From the NCBI GenBank assembly GCA_018056145.1, contig JAGPGE010000029.1:1-17372 (forward strand): a stretch of 17,372 bases of DNA, in the 5' to 3' direction. Positions 6,796 through 13,447 of the stretch are shown piece by piece. The notes beneath the pieces are model-generated. The model worked only from the letters and a program-made list of their open reading frames with translations, was not told where the DNA came from and searched no databases. Made by a program: the position numbers and the translations under genes. How positions within the stretch are numbered: the first letter of the stretch is position 1; each line of letters starts with the position of its first letter. The DNA is from Armatimonadota bacterium (GTDB lineage: Bacteria; Armatimonadota; Zipacnadia; Zipacnadales; JABUFB01).

Positions 6796-8721
6796 CTATC
6801 GTGCTTGCGGGTTACCTGGCGCGGCATCCATCCCAGCGCCTTCCCCGCAGACTTCGAGACACGCCCGCTCAATACCTCTCGCATCAATCCCGCATTGGCC
6901 GCGCAAGTCGTCAGTCTGGCCATGGGGCACGAACCCGTCCGGCAGACCCAACCTTCGAACCGCCGCGGTGTGCACCCCCGCATCGGCGAGACACTCGCAC
7001 ACCGCCGCGCCGAACCCGCCGATCAGACAGCCTTCCTCCACCGTCACCAGCTTGCCCACGTCCGCGGCCAGCCGGTGCACAAGCTCCTGGTCGAGCGGCT
7101 TCACGAACCGCATGTTGGCAACAGTCGCCTCGATGCCCCGCGCCGCCAGCGACTTCGCCGCCTCCAGTGCCGCTGACACCTGCGGCCCAAGGGCCAGAAT
7201 CGCTACGTCCTTGCCTTCGCGCAGCACCTTGGCCTTGCCCACTTCCAGCGCAACTGGAGGGCAATCGTGCTCGCAGCCCTCGCCACAACCGCGCGGGTAG
7301 CGGAGGCTCGCGGGCCCGTCCAGGTGCAGCGCGGTGAACAGCATGTCGCGCAGTTCGGATTCGTCGGCGGGAACCATCTCCACGATTCCCGGCGCGTGGC
7401 GCATGTAAGCGATGTCAAACGCGCCATGATGCGTCGGCCCGTCATCGCCCACGATCCCCGCGCGGTCCATGCAGAAGACCACCGGCAGCTTCTGCAGGGC
7501 CACGTCGTGCAGGATCTGGTCATATGAGCGCTGCAGGAAGGAGGAGTAGATCGCGACCACAGGCCGCATCCCTGCCGCGGCAAGGCCCGCCGCGAAGGTC
7601 ACTGCATGCTCCTCGGCCATGCCCACGTCCAGACAGCGGTCGGGGAACCGCTGGCGGAAACAGCTCAGGCCCGTGCCGTCGATCATCGCCGCCGAAATGG
7701 CCACGATCCGGTCATCCTGCTCCGCCAGTTCGGAGAGGGTCTCGCCGAAGACGTCGCTGTATGTCGCCGGGCCCTCGCGCGGCGCGCACTCGCCGTCCTC
7801 AATGTTGAACGGCCGGGTGCCGTGGAACCTGCTGGGGTCCTCTTCAGCCGGCGGGTACCCCCGGCCCTTCTTCGTATGCACATGCACCAGAACCGGTCCG
7901 CTGAGCTTGAAAGCCTGCTCGAATACCGCCAGAAGCTGGTTCATGTCATGCCCGTCAATCGGACCGAGATACGTGAACCCGAACTCCTCGAAGAGCATCC
8001 CCGGGACCACAAGCTGCTTGAGGCCGTCGCGGAAACGGTCCATCGCCTCGAGCATCGCGTCGCCCAGGGGCAGGCGCTCCAGCATGCGCGACACATCGCG
8101 CCGGGCCTGCCGGATTGCGGGCTCCACAATCCCCGCGCGAATCCGCGCAAGGTATGCCGACATCCCGCCCACATTGCGGCTGATGCTCATCTCGTTGTCG
8201 TTGAGAACCACCACTAGGTTGGTCCGCCGGGTGCCCGCCTGGTTCAGGGCCTCCAACGCAAGTCCGCCCGTGAGCGCGCCGTCGCCGATGACCGCGACGA
8301 TCTTCTCATCCCCACCACGCAGATCCCGCGCCTCCGCGAAACCCAGGGCCGCCGAGATCGAGGTGCTGCCGTGGCCCGTTCCGAATGCGTCGTGGGGGCT
8401 TTCATCGCGGCGCGGGAAACCCGACAAACCGCCCGGCTGGCGAACCGTGTGGAACTCATCGCGCCGACCGGTGATCAGCTTGTGGGTGTAGCACTGGTGA
8501 CCCACGTCCCAGATTAGCCGGTCGCGCGGGGAATCCAGGCAGCGGTGCAGTGCGATGGTGAGTTCCACCGCGCCCAGGCTTGGCGCCAGATGCCCGCCGG
8601 TCGCCGAAGTGGTCTCGATGATCCGCTGGCGACACTCGGCGGCAAGCTCCACCAATTCCGACCGGCTGAGCCGCTTCAGGTCCTGCGGTGAGTTGATCTT
8701 GTCCAGATGCTTGGTTGCCAT
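6796..8721 (-). CDS. dxs: 1-deoxy-D-xylulose-5-phosphate synthase
   Basis: A 641-aa TPP enzyme of normal family length. It condenses pyruvate and glyceraldehyde 3-phosphate to DXP, the first step of the MEP isoprenoid pathway and a precursor for thiamine and pyridoxal. Visible features: TGGHLAPSLG with the active-site His44, DVGHQCYTHKLITGR (72-86), the TPP motif starting at GDGALTGG (147-154) and ending VVLNDNEMSIS (171-181), YLGPIDGHD (251-259), and MAEEHAVTFAAGLA (368-381) with the catalytic Glu370. A C-terminal transketolase domain follows. The ATG at 8721 (MATKHLDKINSPQDLK) matches family N-termini; the open frame upstream overlaps xseB and is not credible. It follows xseB by 43 nt. The farnesyl diphosphate synthase gene (ispA) often found between xseB and dxs is absent here. 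Confidence 0.97.
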   Translation of the reverse strand: MATKHLDKINSPQDLKRLSRSELVELAAECRQRIIETTSATGGHLAPSLGAVELTIALHRCLDSPRDRLIWDVGHQCYTHKLITGRRDEFHTVRQPGGLSGFPRRDESPHDAFGTGHGSTSISAALGFAEARDLRGGDEKIVAVIGDGALTGGLALEALNQAGTRRTNLVVVLNDNEMSISRNVGGMSAYLARIRAGIVEPAIRQARRDVSRMLERLPLGDAMLEAMDRFRDGLKQLVVPGMLFEEFGFTYLGPIDGHDMNQLLAVFEQAFKLSGPVLVHVHTKKGRGYPPAEEDPSRFHGTRPFNIEDGECAPREGPATYSDVFGETLSELAEQDDRIVAISAAMIDGTGLSCFRQRFPDRCLDVGMAEEHAVTFAAGLAAAGMRPVVAIYSSFLQRSYDQILHDVALQKLPVVFCMDRAGIVGDDGPTHHGAFDIAYMRHAPGIVEMVPADESELRDMLFTALHLDGPASLRYPRGCGEGCEHDCPPVALEVGKAKVLREGKDVAILALGPQVSAALEAAKSLAARGIEATVANMRFVKPLDQELVHRLAADVGKLVTVEEGCLIGGFGAAVCECLADAGVHTAAVRRLGLPDGFVPHGQTDDLRGQCGIDARGIERACLEVCGEGAGMDAAPGNPQAR

Positions 8722-8764
8722 GCTTTCGGTCCGATATCGCGGTCCTGCCGCGCGGCTCTGGGGC

Positions 8765-9007
8765 CTACTGGAACGGGTCGTCGTCGTCGGACGGGAGGTC
8801 GTCTTGGGTCTCCGTCTCCGCGCAGTACTGCTCCACAACCGCCTCCGCCTCGGTGAGCAGCCGGACGCACAGGTCCTTCAGCGCCATGCCCTCCTGAAAC
8901 AGCCGCATGGACTGGTCCAGCGGCAGGTCGCCGCCATCCAACTGGGCGACGATCTCCTCCAACCGGGCAAGGGCCTGCTCGAAGCTCATCTCTGCGCAGT
9001 CAGTCAT
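8765..9007 (-). CDS. xseB: Exodeoxyribonuclease VII small subunit
   Basis: An 80-aa protein of normal XseB size. The family signature is clear: SFEQALARLEEIVAQLDGGDLPLDQSMRLFQEGMAL (about residues 8-43), continuing into a helical segment, with an acidic tail (SDDDD). Several XseB chains bind one XseA to form exonuclease VII, which degrades single-stranded DNA. The ATG at 9007 has GGGGGA about 7 nt ahead; Met7 is a less likely second start. It is separated from xseA by 243 nt of hairpin-forming repeats. This is unusual, because the two genes often overlap or abut, and the repeats may set different expression levels for the two subunits. Confidence 0.95.
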   Translation of the reverse strand: MTDCAEMSFEQALARLEEIVAQLDGGDLPLDQSMRLFQEGMALKDLCVRLLTEAEAVVEQYCAETETQDDLPSDDDDPFQ

Positions 9008-9039
9008 CTCAACATCCCCCGGCGTTCCTCAATCTGGCC

Positions 9040-9098
9040 CGTCGTGTCCTGCTCCTGCGGGACCCGTCATCCGGATAACGATGACACCCCGCACCTGA
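9040..9098 (+). repeat. REP/BIME-like imperfect palindrome, copy 1
   Basis: This 59-nt stretch is nearly identical to 9178-9237 (one base deleted and one changed at 9061-9065). It can fold as outer stem TGCGGG/CCCGCA (9056-9061 with 9088-9093), an asymmetric internal loop, inner stem GTCATC/GATGAC (9066-9071 with 9080-9085) and an 8-nt loop CGGATAAC. It lies between xseA and xseB, just upstream of the xseB ribosome binding site on the transcript. Orientation is arbitrary and given relative to copies 3 and 4. Confidence 0.85.
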
Positions 9099-9120
9099 TC
9101 CCGAGACTACCGCCTTGCCA

Positions 9121-9163
9121 GCCGTGGGATGTCGGCGCTGTCCAGCCGACAGGGCCCCACGGT
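9121..9163 (-). repeat. REP/BIME-like imperfect palindrome, copy 2 (opposite orientation, diverged stem)
   Basis: Outer stem CCGTGG/CCACGG (9122-9127 with 9157-9162), inner stem TGTCGGC/GCCGACA (9130-9136 with 9145-9151) and 8-nt loop GCTGTCCA (9137-9144). An internal loop has 2 nt on one side and 5 nt, including GGG, on the other. The reverse complement of the loop is identical to the loop of copy 4 at 14277-14284, and the architecture matches copies 1 and 3 read on the other strand, although the stem bases differ. Confidence 0.75.
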
Positions 9164-9177
9164 GCCATACGCCGTTC

Positions 9178-9237
9178 CGTCGTGTCCTGCTCCTGCGGGG
9201 CCCCGTCATCCGGATAACGATGACACCCCGCACCTGA
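9178..9237 (+). repeat. REP/BIME-like imperfect palindrome, copy 3
   Basis: Direct repeat of copy 1. Outer stem TGCGGGG/CCCCGCA (9194-9200 with 9226-9232), inner stem GTCATC/GATGAC (9205-9210 with 9219-9224), loop CGGATAAC (9211-9218), CCCC opposite A in the internal loop. It begins only 14 nt beyond the xseA stop codon, so it would lie in the xseA 3' end of the transcript. Confidence 0.85.
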
Positions 9238-9250
9238 AATGCAGCGACTC

Positions 9251-10501
9251 TCACCCGCCCGCCGGCCTGTGTCCCCTCACGGTCCCCAGCAGGTCCCCGT
9301 CCCCCACCATGACCTCAATATCCTGCCCGGGTGGCGCATCCGCGAGCCGCCGCACCAGGCTCCCATCCGACAGCCTGCAGATCGCATACCCGCGCTGCAC
9401 CACGGCAGTCGGGTTCAGCGCCGCCAGGGCCACGGACACCCGCTCCACCCGATGTCCCAGACGCTCCAGCCGGGCCCGCTGCGCCCTTTCAACCTCGCGA
9501 ATCGCTTCATCCAAGCGCTGCTCCCGCTGTTCCAGCAGCGCCCGTGGCCTCTGCAGCAGCGGGTGCCCGGCCAACGCAAGGAAACGCGCCTGCTTGCGCT
9601 CGAACTGCCCCCGGAGGGCCGCCTTCAACCGTCGGGCAATCACGCCGAGCCCCGCCAGCAACTCCCGAGAATCGGGCGTCACCATCTCCGCCGCCATGGA
9701 CGGCGTTGCTGCCCGGACATCCGCCACAAAGTCGGCCAGCGTGAAATCAGTCTCGTGGCCCACCGCGCTGACCACCGGCTTGCGGCAGGCGAAGATCGCG
9801 CGCGCTACGGGCTCCAGGTTGAAGGCCCACAGGTCCTCGATGGACCCGCCGCCGCGCCCGACGATGATCACATCCACATCGTCCATGCCGTCGGCGATCT
9901 GCAGCGAGCGCACAATGCTGGCGCAGGCCTCGTCGCCTTGGACGACGGTGGGAATCACCACGACCCGCGCTGGCGGATAACGTCGCGCCAGAATGCTTGT
10001 GATGTCCCGCACCGCGGCTCCCGTGGGCGATGTGCAGACCGCAACCGCCTTCGGGAATCGCGGCAACTCGCGCTTGCGCGACGGGTCGAACAGCCCTTCG
10101 GTCTCGAGTTGTGCCTTGAGAAGCTCAAACGCCGCCGCAAGATCCCCCACGCCGTCGGGCCGCATGAACCGGACGACCAGCTGGTACTTGCCGCCCCTCT
10201 CATAGACACTGATACTGCCGCCGACCACCACGCGGTCGCCGTCCTTGGGGTCGAACCGCAGGCCGGACGCGGCGCCCCGGAAAAAGACGCATCCGAGTTG
10301 GCTCGACTCATCTTTCAGCGAGAAATACAGGTGCCCTGACGCCGCCCGGGTCAGGTTCGAGATCTCCCCCCGCACGATCACCTTCTGCAGGAGTTCGTCA
10401 CGATCCAGCAGGTGTTTCAGATACGCCGTGATCTCGCGAACCGACAGGATCCCGTCGCTTCCGAGCCCCACCGGCCCGCCGGGCAATCCATCAGGACCCA
10501 C
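9251..10501 (-). CDS. xseA: Exodeoxyribonuclease VII large subunit
   Basis: About 416 aa, the catalytic subunit of exonuclease VII. The N-terminal OB-fold is recognisable (ILSVREITAYLKHLL, then VRGEISNLTRAASGHLYFSLKD). The nuclease core carries GRGGGSIEDLWAFN (about residues 215-228), SAVGHETDFTLADFVAD (245-261) and VRAATPSMAAE (262-272), all standard XseA blocks. A long coiled-coil region rich in Arg, Glu and Leu follows, then the conserved NPTAVVQRGYAI near the C-terminus. The GTG at 10501 is chosen because GGAG lies about 10 nt ahead and it overlaps the upstream small gene by only 11 nt. An ATG at 10588 would add 29 low-complexity residues within that gene, and a GTG at 10471 would shorten the protein by 10. 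The start is therefore uncertain; the function is not. Confidence 0.94.
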   Translation of the reverse strand: MGPDGLPGGPVGLGSDGILSVREITAYLKHLLDRDELLQKVIVRGEISNLTRAASGHLYFSLKDESSQLGCVFFRGAASGLRFDPKDGDRVVVGGSISVYERGGKYQLVVRFMRPDGVGDLAAAFELLKAQLETEGLFDPSRKRELPRFPKAVAVCTSPTGAAVRDITSILARRYPPARVVVIPTVVQGDEACASIVRSLQIADGMDDVDVIIVGRGGGSIEDLWAFNLEPVARAIFACRKPVVSAVGHETDFTLADFVADVRAATPSMAAEMVTPDSRELLAGLGVIARRLKAALRGQFERKQARFLALAGHPLLQRPRALLEQREQRLDEAIREVERAQRARLERLGHRVERVSVALAALNPTAVVQRGYAICRLSDGSLVRRLADAPPGQDIEVMVGDGDLLGTVRGHRPAGG

Positions 10502-10685
10502 GTTGCCGTCGCTCCAGTTGTTCGACCCGCTCCTCGAGTTCCTTGACCCTCCTAAGGAGCTCTCCGGGGTTGGTCTCGAAGGGTTCACGCCCGCGCAGGC
10601 CGGCCATGGTCGTCACCATCATCCAGGCGATGAGCGCCAGGCAGACAACGGTCCCCGCGACAACCATCAGCACTTGCGGGTTCAT
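10491..10685 (-). CDS. Small membrane protein with C-terminal coiled coil
   Basis: A 64-aa protein. Residues about 5-27 (VLMVVAGTVVCLALIAWMMVTTM) form one transmembrane helix, and residues about 40-62 (ELLRRVKELEERVEQLERRQ) form a heptad-type coiled coil. The start is well supported: GGGGAGG lies 8 nt before the ATG. It lies 25 nt after nusB and its end overlaps xseA by 11 nt, so it is probably cotranslated with xseA. The layout (short outside, one helix, cytoplasmic coiled coil) recalls PspB-like or other small membrane adaptors, but no specific motif supports a family call. The gene is real by ribosome binding site, spacing and non-random composition; its function is unknown. Confidence 0.75.
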   Translation of the reverse strand: MNPQVLMVVAGTVVCLALIAWMMVTTMAGLRGREPFETNPGELLRRVKELEERVEQLERRQRGS

Positions 10686-10710
10686 CCATTTCGCCTCCCC
10701 GTGGCAGGCA

Positions 10711-11241
10711 TCATTGAGGATCGGCGATCAGCTTCTCGCGCCGCGCGTAGGCTCCCAGAATGCCGTTCACGAACTTGCCAGAGTCAGGCGTCCCGTAGAT
10801 CTTGGCCAACTCCACGGCTTCGTTGATCGCCGCGCTGGTGGGAACATCGGGCAGGTGCCGCAGTTCCGCCAGCGCCATGCGCAGAATGTTCCGGTCGATC
10901 CCGGGCATGCGGTCAAGGGCCCAGTCGTGAGACAGCTCATTGATGATCTGGTCAATGACCTGCGCGTCCTGGAAATAGGCTTCGAACAGTTTGCGGCCGA
11001 AATCGTCGATCTCGACGCGCAGCTTCTCGCGCTCGTACGCCGCCATCTGCCATTGCTCGAGGAGCATATCCAGCGTCTCTTCCGCGCCAATGATCGCTCC
11101 GCCGGCGTTCAGCCCCCCCACGTCCGCCATGAAAAGCAGACCCAGGGCGAACTCCCGGCCCTTGCGGCGTGCTCCCCCTTTGCTCGCAATGTCCGCCTGC
11201 GGCGCTTTCGGCTCGGTCCTGCGGCGTCCCCGGTCCGGCAT
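10711..11241 (-). CDS. nusB: Transcription antitermination factor NusB
   Basis: A 176-aa NusB, longer than the usual 130-150 aa because of a basic N-terminal tail of about 25 residues (MPDRGRRRTEPKAPQ...) before the conserved RRKGREFALGLLF. The core has AYFQDAQVIDQIINELSHDW and WALDRMPGIDRNILRMALAELRHL, and the signature NEAVELAKIYGTPDSGKFVNGILG near residue 140. NusB binds boxA RNA with NusE (S10) and supports antitermination of rRNA transcription. The ATG at 11241 has GAGGGG 4-5 nt ahead, overlapping the accC stop, so coupling with accC is likely. The extra tail is charged and probably disordered. Confidence 0.95.
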   Translation of the reverse strand: MPDRGRRRTEPKAPQADIASKGGARRKGREFALGLLFMADVGGLNAGGAIIGAEETLDMLLEQWQMAAYEREKLRVEIDDFGRKLFEAYFQDAQVIDQIINELSHDWALDRMPGIDRNILRMALAELRHLPDVPTSAAINEAVELAKIYGTPDSGKFVNGILGAYARREKLIADPQ

Positions 11242-11249
11242 GAAACCCC

Positions 11250-12596
11250 TCAGTTCCCCCGTGTCATCTTCTCGATGAAGCTGGTATCTGTCTCGCCCTT
11301 CTGGAAGCTCTCGACTGCGAGCGCTCGCAGATGGAACGGAATGGTGGTCTTGACGCCCTCAATCTGCATGCCGCGCAGGGCCGCCTGCATGCGCGCAATA
11401 GCCCGCGGACGATCCTCCGCCCAGCAAATGACCTTCGCGATCATCGGGTCATAGTACGGTGGAACAGTGGAGCCGCCGCCCACCCCGCTGTCCACGCGGA
11501 TTCCGGGGCCCACAGGCATGGACCAGCGCTCAATCTTCCCGGGCGATGGCCGGAACCCGTCGTCGCCGTCAGCCGCGAGGATCCGGCACTCGATGGCATG
11601 GCCGTTGAACCAGATGCTGCCCTGTTCGCAACTTAGCTTCTCGCCGCTGGCGACCCGAAGCTGCTCGCGCGCAATGTCCACGCCAGTGAGCATCTCGGTG
11701 ACCGGGTGTTCCACCTGGATGCGGGTGTTCATCTCCAGGAAGTAGAACTTGCCCTTCTTGTCCATCAGGAACTCAACAGTGCCCGCACCCACGTACCCCA
11801 CAGTCCGGGCCGCCTTCACCGCGGCCTCTCCAAGCTTGCGTCGCGTGGCGCTGTTCACGGCCGGTGATGGCGCTTCCTCGATGAGCTTCTGCTTGCGGTG
11901 CTGGACCGAGCAGTCGCGCTCACCCAGGTGCACCACGTTGCCGTGGGTGTCCGCCAGCACCTGGACCTCGATGTGCCGCGGGTGAATGAGGCACTTCTCC
12001 ATGTACACCTCGCCGCTACCGAACGCCGCCCTGGCCTCGGACCGCGCCTGCTCCAGCTGGGTCGCGAGATCCTCCGGGTCGTGGACCTCGCGGATACCCC
12101 GGCCGCCGCCGCCCAGCGCGGCCTTGATCATCACCGGGTAGCCAAGCTCCTCGGCAATGTCCCGCGCATCCTTGATGTTCCCCACAGGCTCCTGGGTGCC
12201 CGGGATCACCGGAACACCCGCCGCCTGCATGGCCCGGCGCGCTTCACTCTTATTGCCCATCCGCGCGATTACGTGAGACGGAGGACCAATAAACACGATC
12301 CCGCTGGCCTCGCAGATCTCCGCGAAGCTCGTGACTTCCGACAGGAAGCCGTAGCCGGGGTGGATGGCCTGCGCGCCCGTGACCTTGGCCGCGCTGATGA
12401 TATTGGCGAAGTTGAGATAGCTCTCGCGGGGCGGAGGCGGCCCGATGCAGACCGCCTCGTCAGCGAACCGGGTGTGCAGGGAATCCTTGTCCGCCTCGGA
12501 GTAGACCGCCACCGTAGCGATCTTCAACTCCCGGCAGGCCTGGAAGATGCGACAGGCGATTTCGCCACGGTTTGCGACCAATACTTTGCCAAACAT
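11250..12596 (-). CDS. accC: Acetyl-CoA carboxylase, biotin carboxylase subunit
   Basis: A 448-aa ATP-grasp enzyme that carboxylates the biotin of BCCP using bicarbonate and ATP, the first half-reaction of acetyl-CoA carboxylase. The motifs are complete: KVLVANRGEIACRI at the start, AIHPGYGFLSE (78-87), the Gly-rich ATP loop GGGGRGIREV (162-171), HRKQKLIEEAPSPA (233-246), metal and catalytic residues Glu275, Glu288 and Arg292 in EMNTRIQVEHPVTE (288-301), and Arg338 in IECRI. GGAG lies 6 nt ahead of the ATG at 12596. A prepilin-like gene separates it from the accB-like gene, which is usually the direct neighbour. Length and motifs indicate a standalone AccC, not a pyruvate or propionyl-CoA carboxylase fusion. 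accA and accD are not in the window. Confidence 0.96.
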   Translation of the reverse strand: MFGKVLVANRGEIACRIFQACRELKIATVAVYSEADKDSLHTRFADEAVCIGPPPPRESYLNFANIISAAKVTGAQAIHPGYGFLSEVTSFAEICEASGIVFIGPPSHVIARMGNKSEARRAMQAAGVPVIPGTQEPVGNIKDARDIAEELGYPVMIKAALGGGGRGIREVHDPEDLATQLEQARSEARAAFGSGEVYMEKCLIHPRHIEVQVLADTHGNVVHLGERDCSVQHRKQKLIEEAPSPAVNSATRRKLGEAAVKAARTVGYVGAGTVEFLMDKKGKFYFLEMNTRIQVEHPVTEMLTGVDIAREQLRVASGEKLSCEQGSIWFNGHAIECRILAADGDDGFRPSPGKIERWSMPVGPGIRVDSGVGGGSTVPPYYDPMIAKVICWAEDRPRAIARMQAALRGMQIEGVKTTIPFHLRALAVESFQKGETDTSFIEKMTRGN

Positions 12597-12637
12597 GCAC
12601 GTCTCCTGCCAGGGGGCGCATTCTCTCGGGGTAGAGT

Positions 12638-12985
12638 TCAGTAGGTTTCGTGCCCGGGAGTTGTGCAGCGAACGCTCCCGGTTGATGGGTCATATGTATA
12701 CGGTTTGCCGCTGACCGGGCACTTGTTCATATTGTTGTTCGGATCCAGCGCGGCGGGATACTGTCCCTCTTCCGCCACCTTCATCTGGATCGTCATGCGA
12801 AGCTGGTTCAGGTTGTTGGCGCATTCCACGCCCCGGGCCTTGTCCGTCGCGGCCTTGGGCATGGACTTGCCGTCCTCCCCGCCGATGGACCGCCGGAACA
12901 GCCCAAGGTACGCGCCGGCCAGGAGCACGATGATGACAACGACGACAAGGACCTCAATGAACAGCGAGCCCCGCCGGTCACCCAT
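12638..12985 (-). CDS. Type IV prepilin-like (pseudopilin) protein
   Basis: A 115-aa protein with a class III signal: a 6-residue basic leader MGDRRG, predicted cleavage after Gly6, Glu at position +5 of the mature protein (SLFIE), then a hydrophobic helix (about residues 12-30) as in type IV pilins and type II secretion pseudopilins. The C-terminal domain is small, with Cys55, then Cys89-Pro ... YTYDP ... Cys107 ... His112. This CP...Y.YD...G.V.C...GH arrangement occurs in short pilin-like proteins and may form a disulfide or bind a metal. An AGG ribosome binding site overlaps the accB stop 6 nt upstream, so the gene sits inside the accB-accC operon. No other pilus or secretion gene is in the window, so its assembly machinery would be encoded elsewhere. 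Confidence 0.88.
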   Translation of the reverse strand: MGDRRGSLFIEVLVVVVIIVLLAGAYLGLFRRSIGGEDGKSMPKAATDKARGVECANNLNQLRMTIQMKVAEEGQYPAALDPNNNMNKCPVSGKPYTYDPSTGSVRCTTPGHETY

Positions 12986-12991
12986 TGCGGC

Positions 12992-13447
12992 CTACCTCTG
13001 CTTCGTGCGGATCCTGATCAGCGGAGTCCCCCACTCCACCGACTGCCCATCTTCGGCAAGGTGCTCAATCACGTCTCCGGCCTCCGGTGCAGGCACCACG
13101 GTGATCTTGCCCAGCGCCTCGATGGTTGCGATCGGCGCATCGGCTTGGACCGTATCGCCGATGTTCACCAATGGAGGCTGCCCGGGACCTTTGCCCCGGT
13201 AGAACCGGCCCACGAGCCGCGCTTTGACCACCAGATCATCGGGCGCGACCGCTCCCCCGGCATCCGCAACCGGAACCGCCTCAGTCACTCCCCGCGCCGC
13301 ATGCGCCGACCCAGCGTGAACTGTCGGCGCAACCACGGGCGCCCGGCGCACCCGGATGTACAGGCCCTCCTCGCGCACAGCAAGCTCCATGGCCGAGGAG
13401 TTCTTGAGCATCGCAATGACCTGCTCCACGCGCTCGCGGTCGATCAT
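12992..13447 (-). CDS. accB: AccB-like biotin carboxyl carrier protein with atypical acceptor motif (EALGK)
   Basis: A 151-aa protein of normal AccB length and layout. The N-terminal helix (MIDRERVEQVIAMLKNSSAMELAVREEG) is followed by an Ala/Pro/Val-rich linker (about 36-70) and a C-terminal biotinyl domain (71-147). The domain keeps the AccB thumb region LVGRFYRGKGPGQPPLVNIGD and the closing EDGQSVEWGTPLIRI. A gap-free alignment with known AccB sequences places Gly113 at the biotin-acceptor Lys; the motif reads E110-A-L-G-K114 instead of EAMKM. Biotinylation may therefore occur on the shifted Lys114, or the protein may be a non-biotinylated partner like plant BADC proteins. The ATG overlaps the efp stop (ATGA). 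The AccB family assignment is firm; carrier function is uncertain. Confidence 0.85.
   Translation of the reverse strand: MIDRERVEQVIAMLKNSSAMELAVREEGLYIRVRRAPVVAPTVHAGSAHAARGVTEAVPVADAGGAVAPDDLVVKARLVGRFYRGKGPGQPPLVNIGDTVQADAPIATIEALGKITVVPAPEAGDVIEHLAEDGQSVEWGTPLIRIRTKQR

Noticed and set aside
5196..7337. A 713-codon open frame on the plus strand opposite nadK, the TPR gene and dxs
   Set aside because: It runs across three well-supported genes on the other strand, has Arg/Pro/Gln-rich composition without domains, and arises because GC-rich third positions suppress stops.
9040..9237. CRISPR array
   Set aside because: Only two direct copies plus one inverted, diverged copy, with palindromic structure and no regular unique spacers or cas genes.
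9009..9254. An 81-codon minus-strand frame covering the gap between xseA and xseB
   Set aside because: Its translation consists of the hairpin repeats; it has no ribosome binding site or family features, and the DNA palindromes explain it better.
10502..10588. ATG-initiated 29-residue N-terminal extension of xseA
   Set aside because: It is low-complexity (Ser/Gly/Asn-rich), lies inside the small membrane-protein gene, and the GTG at 10501 gives a family-typical N-terminus.
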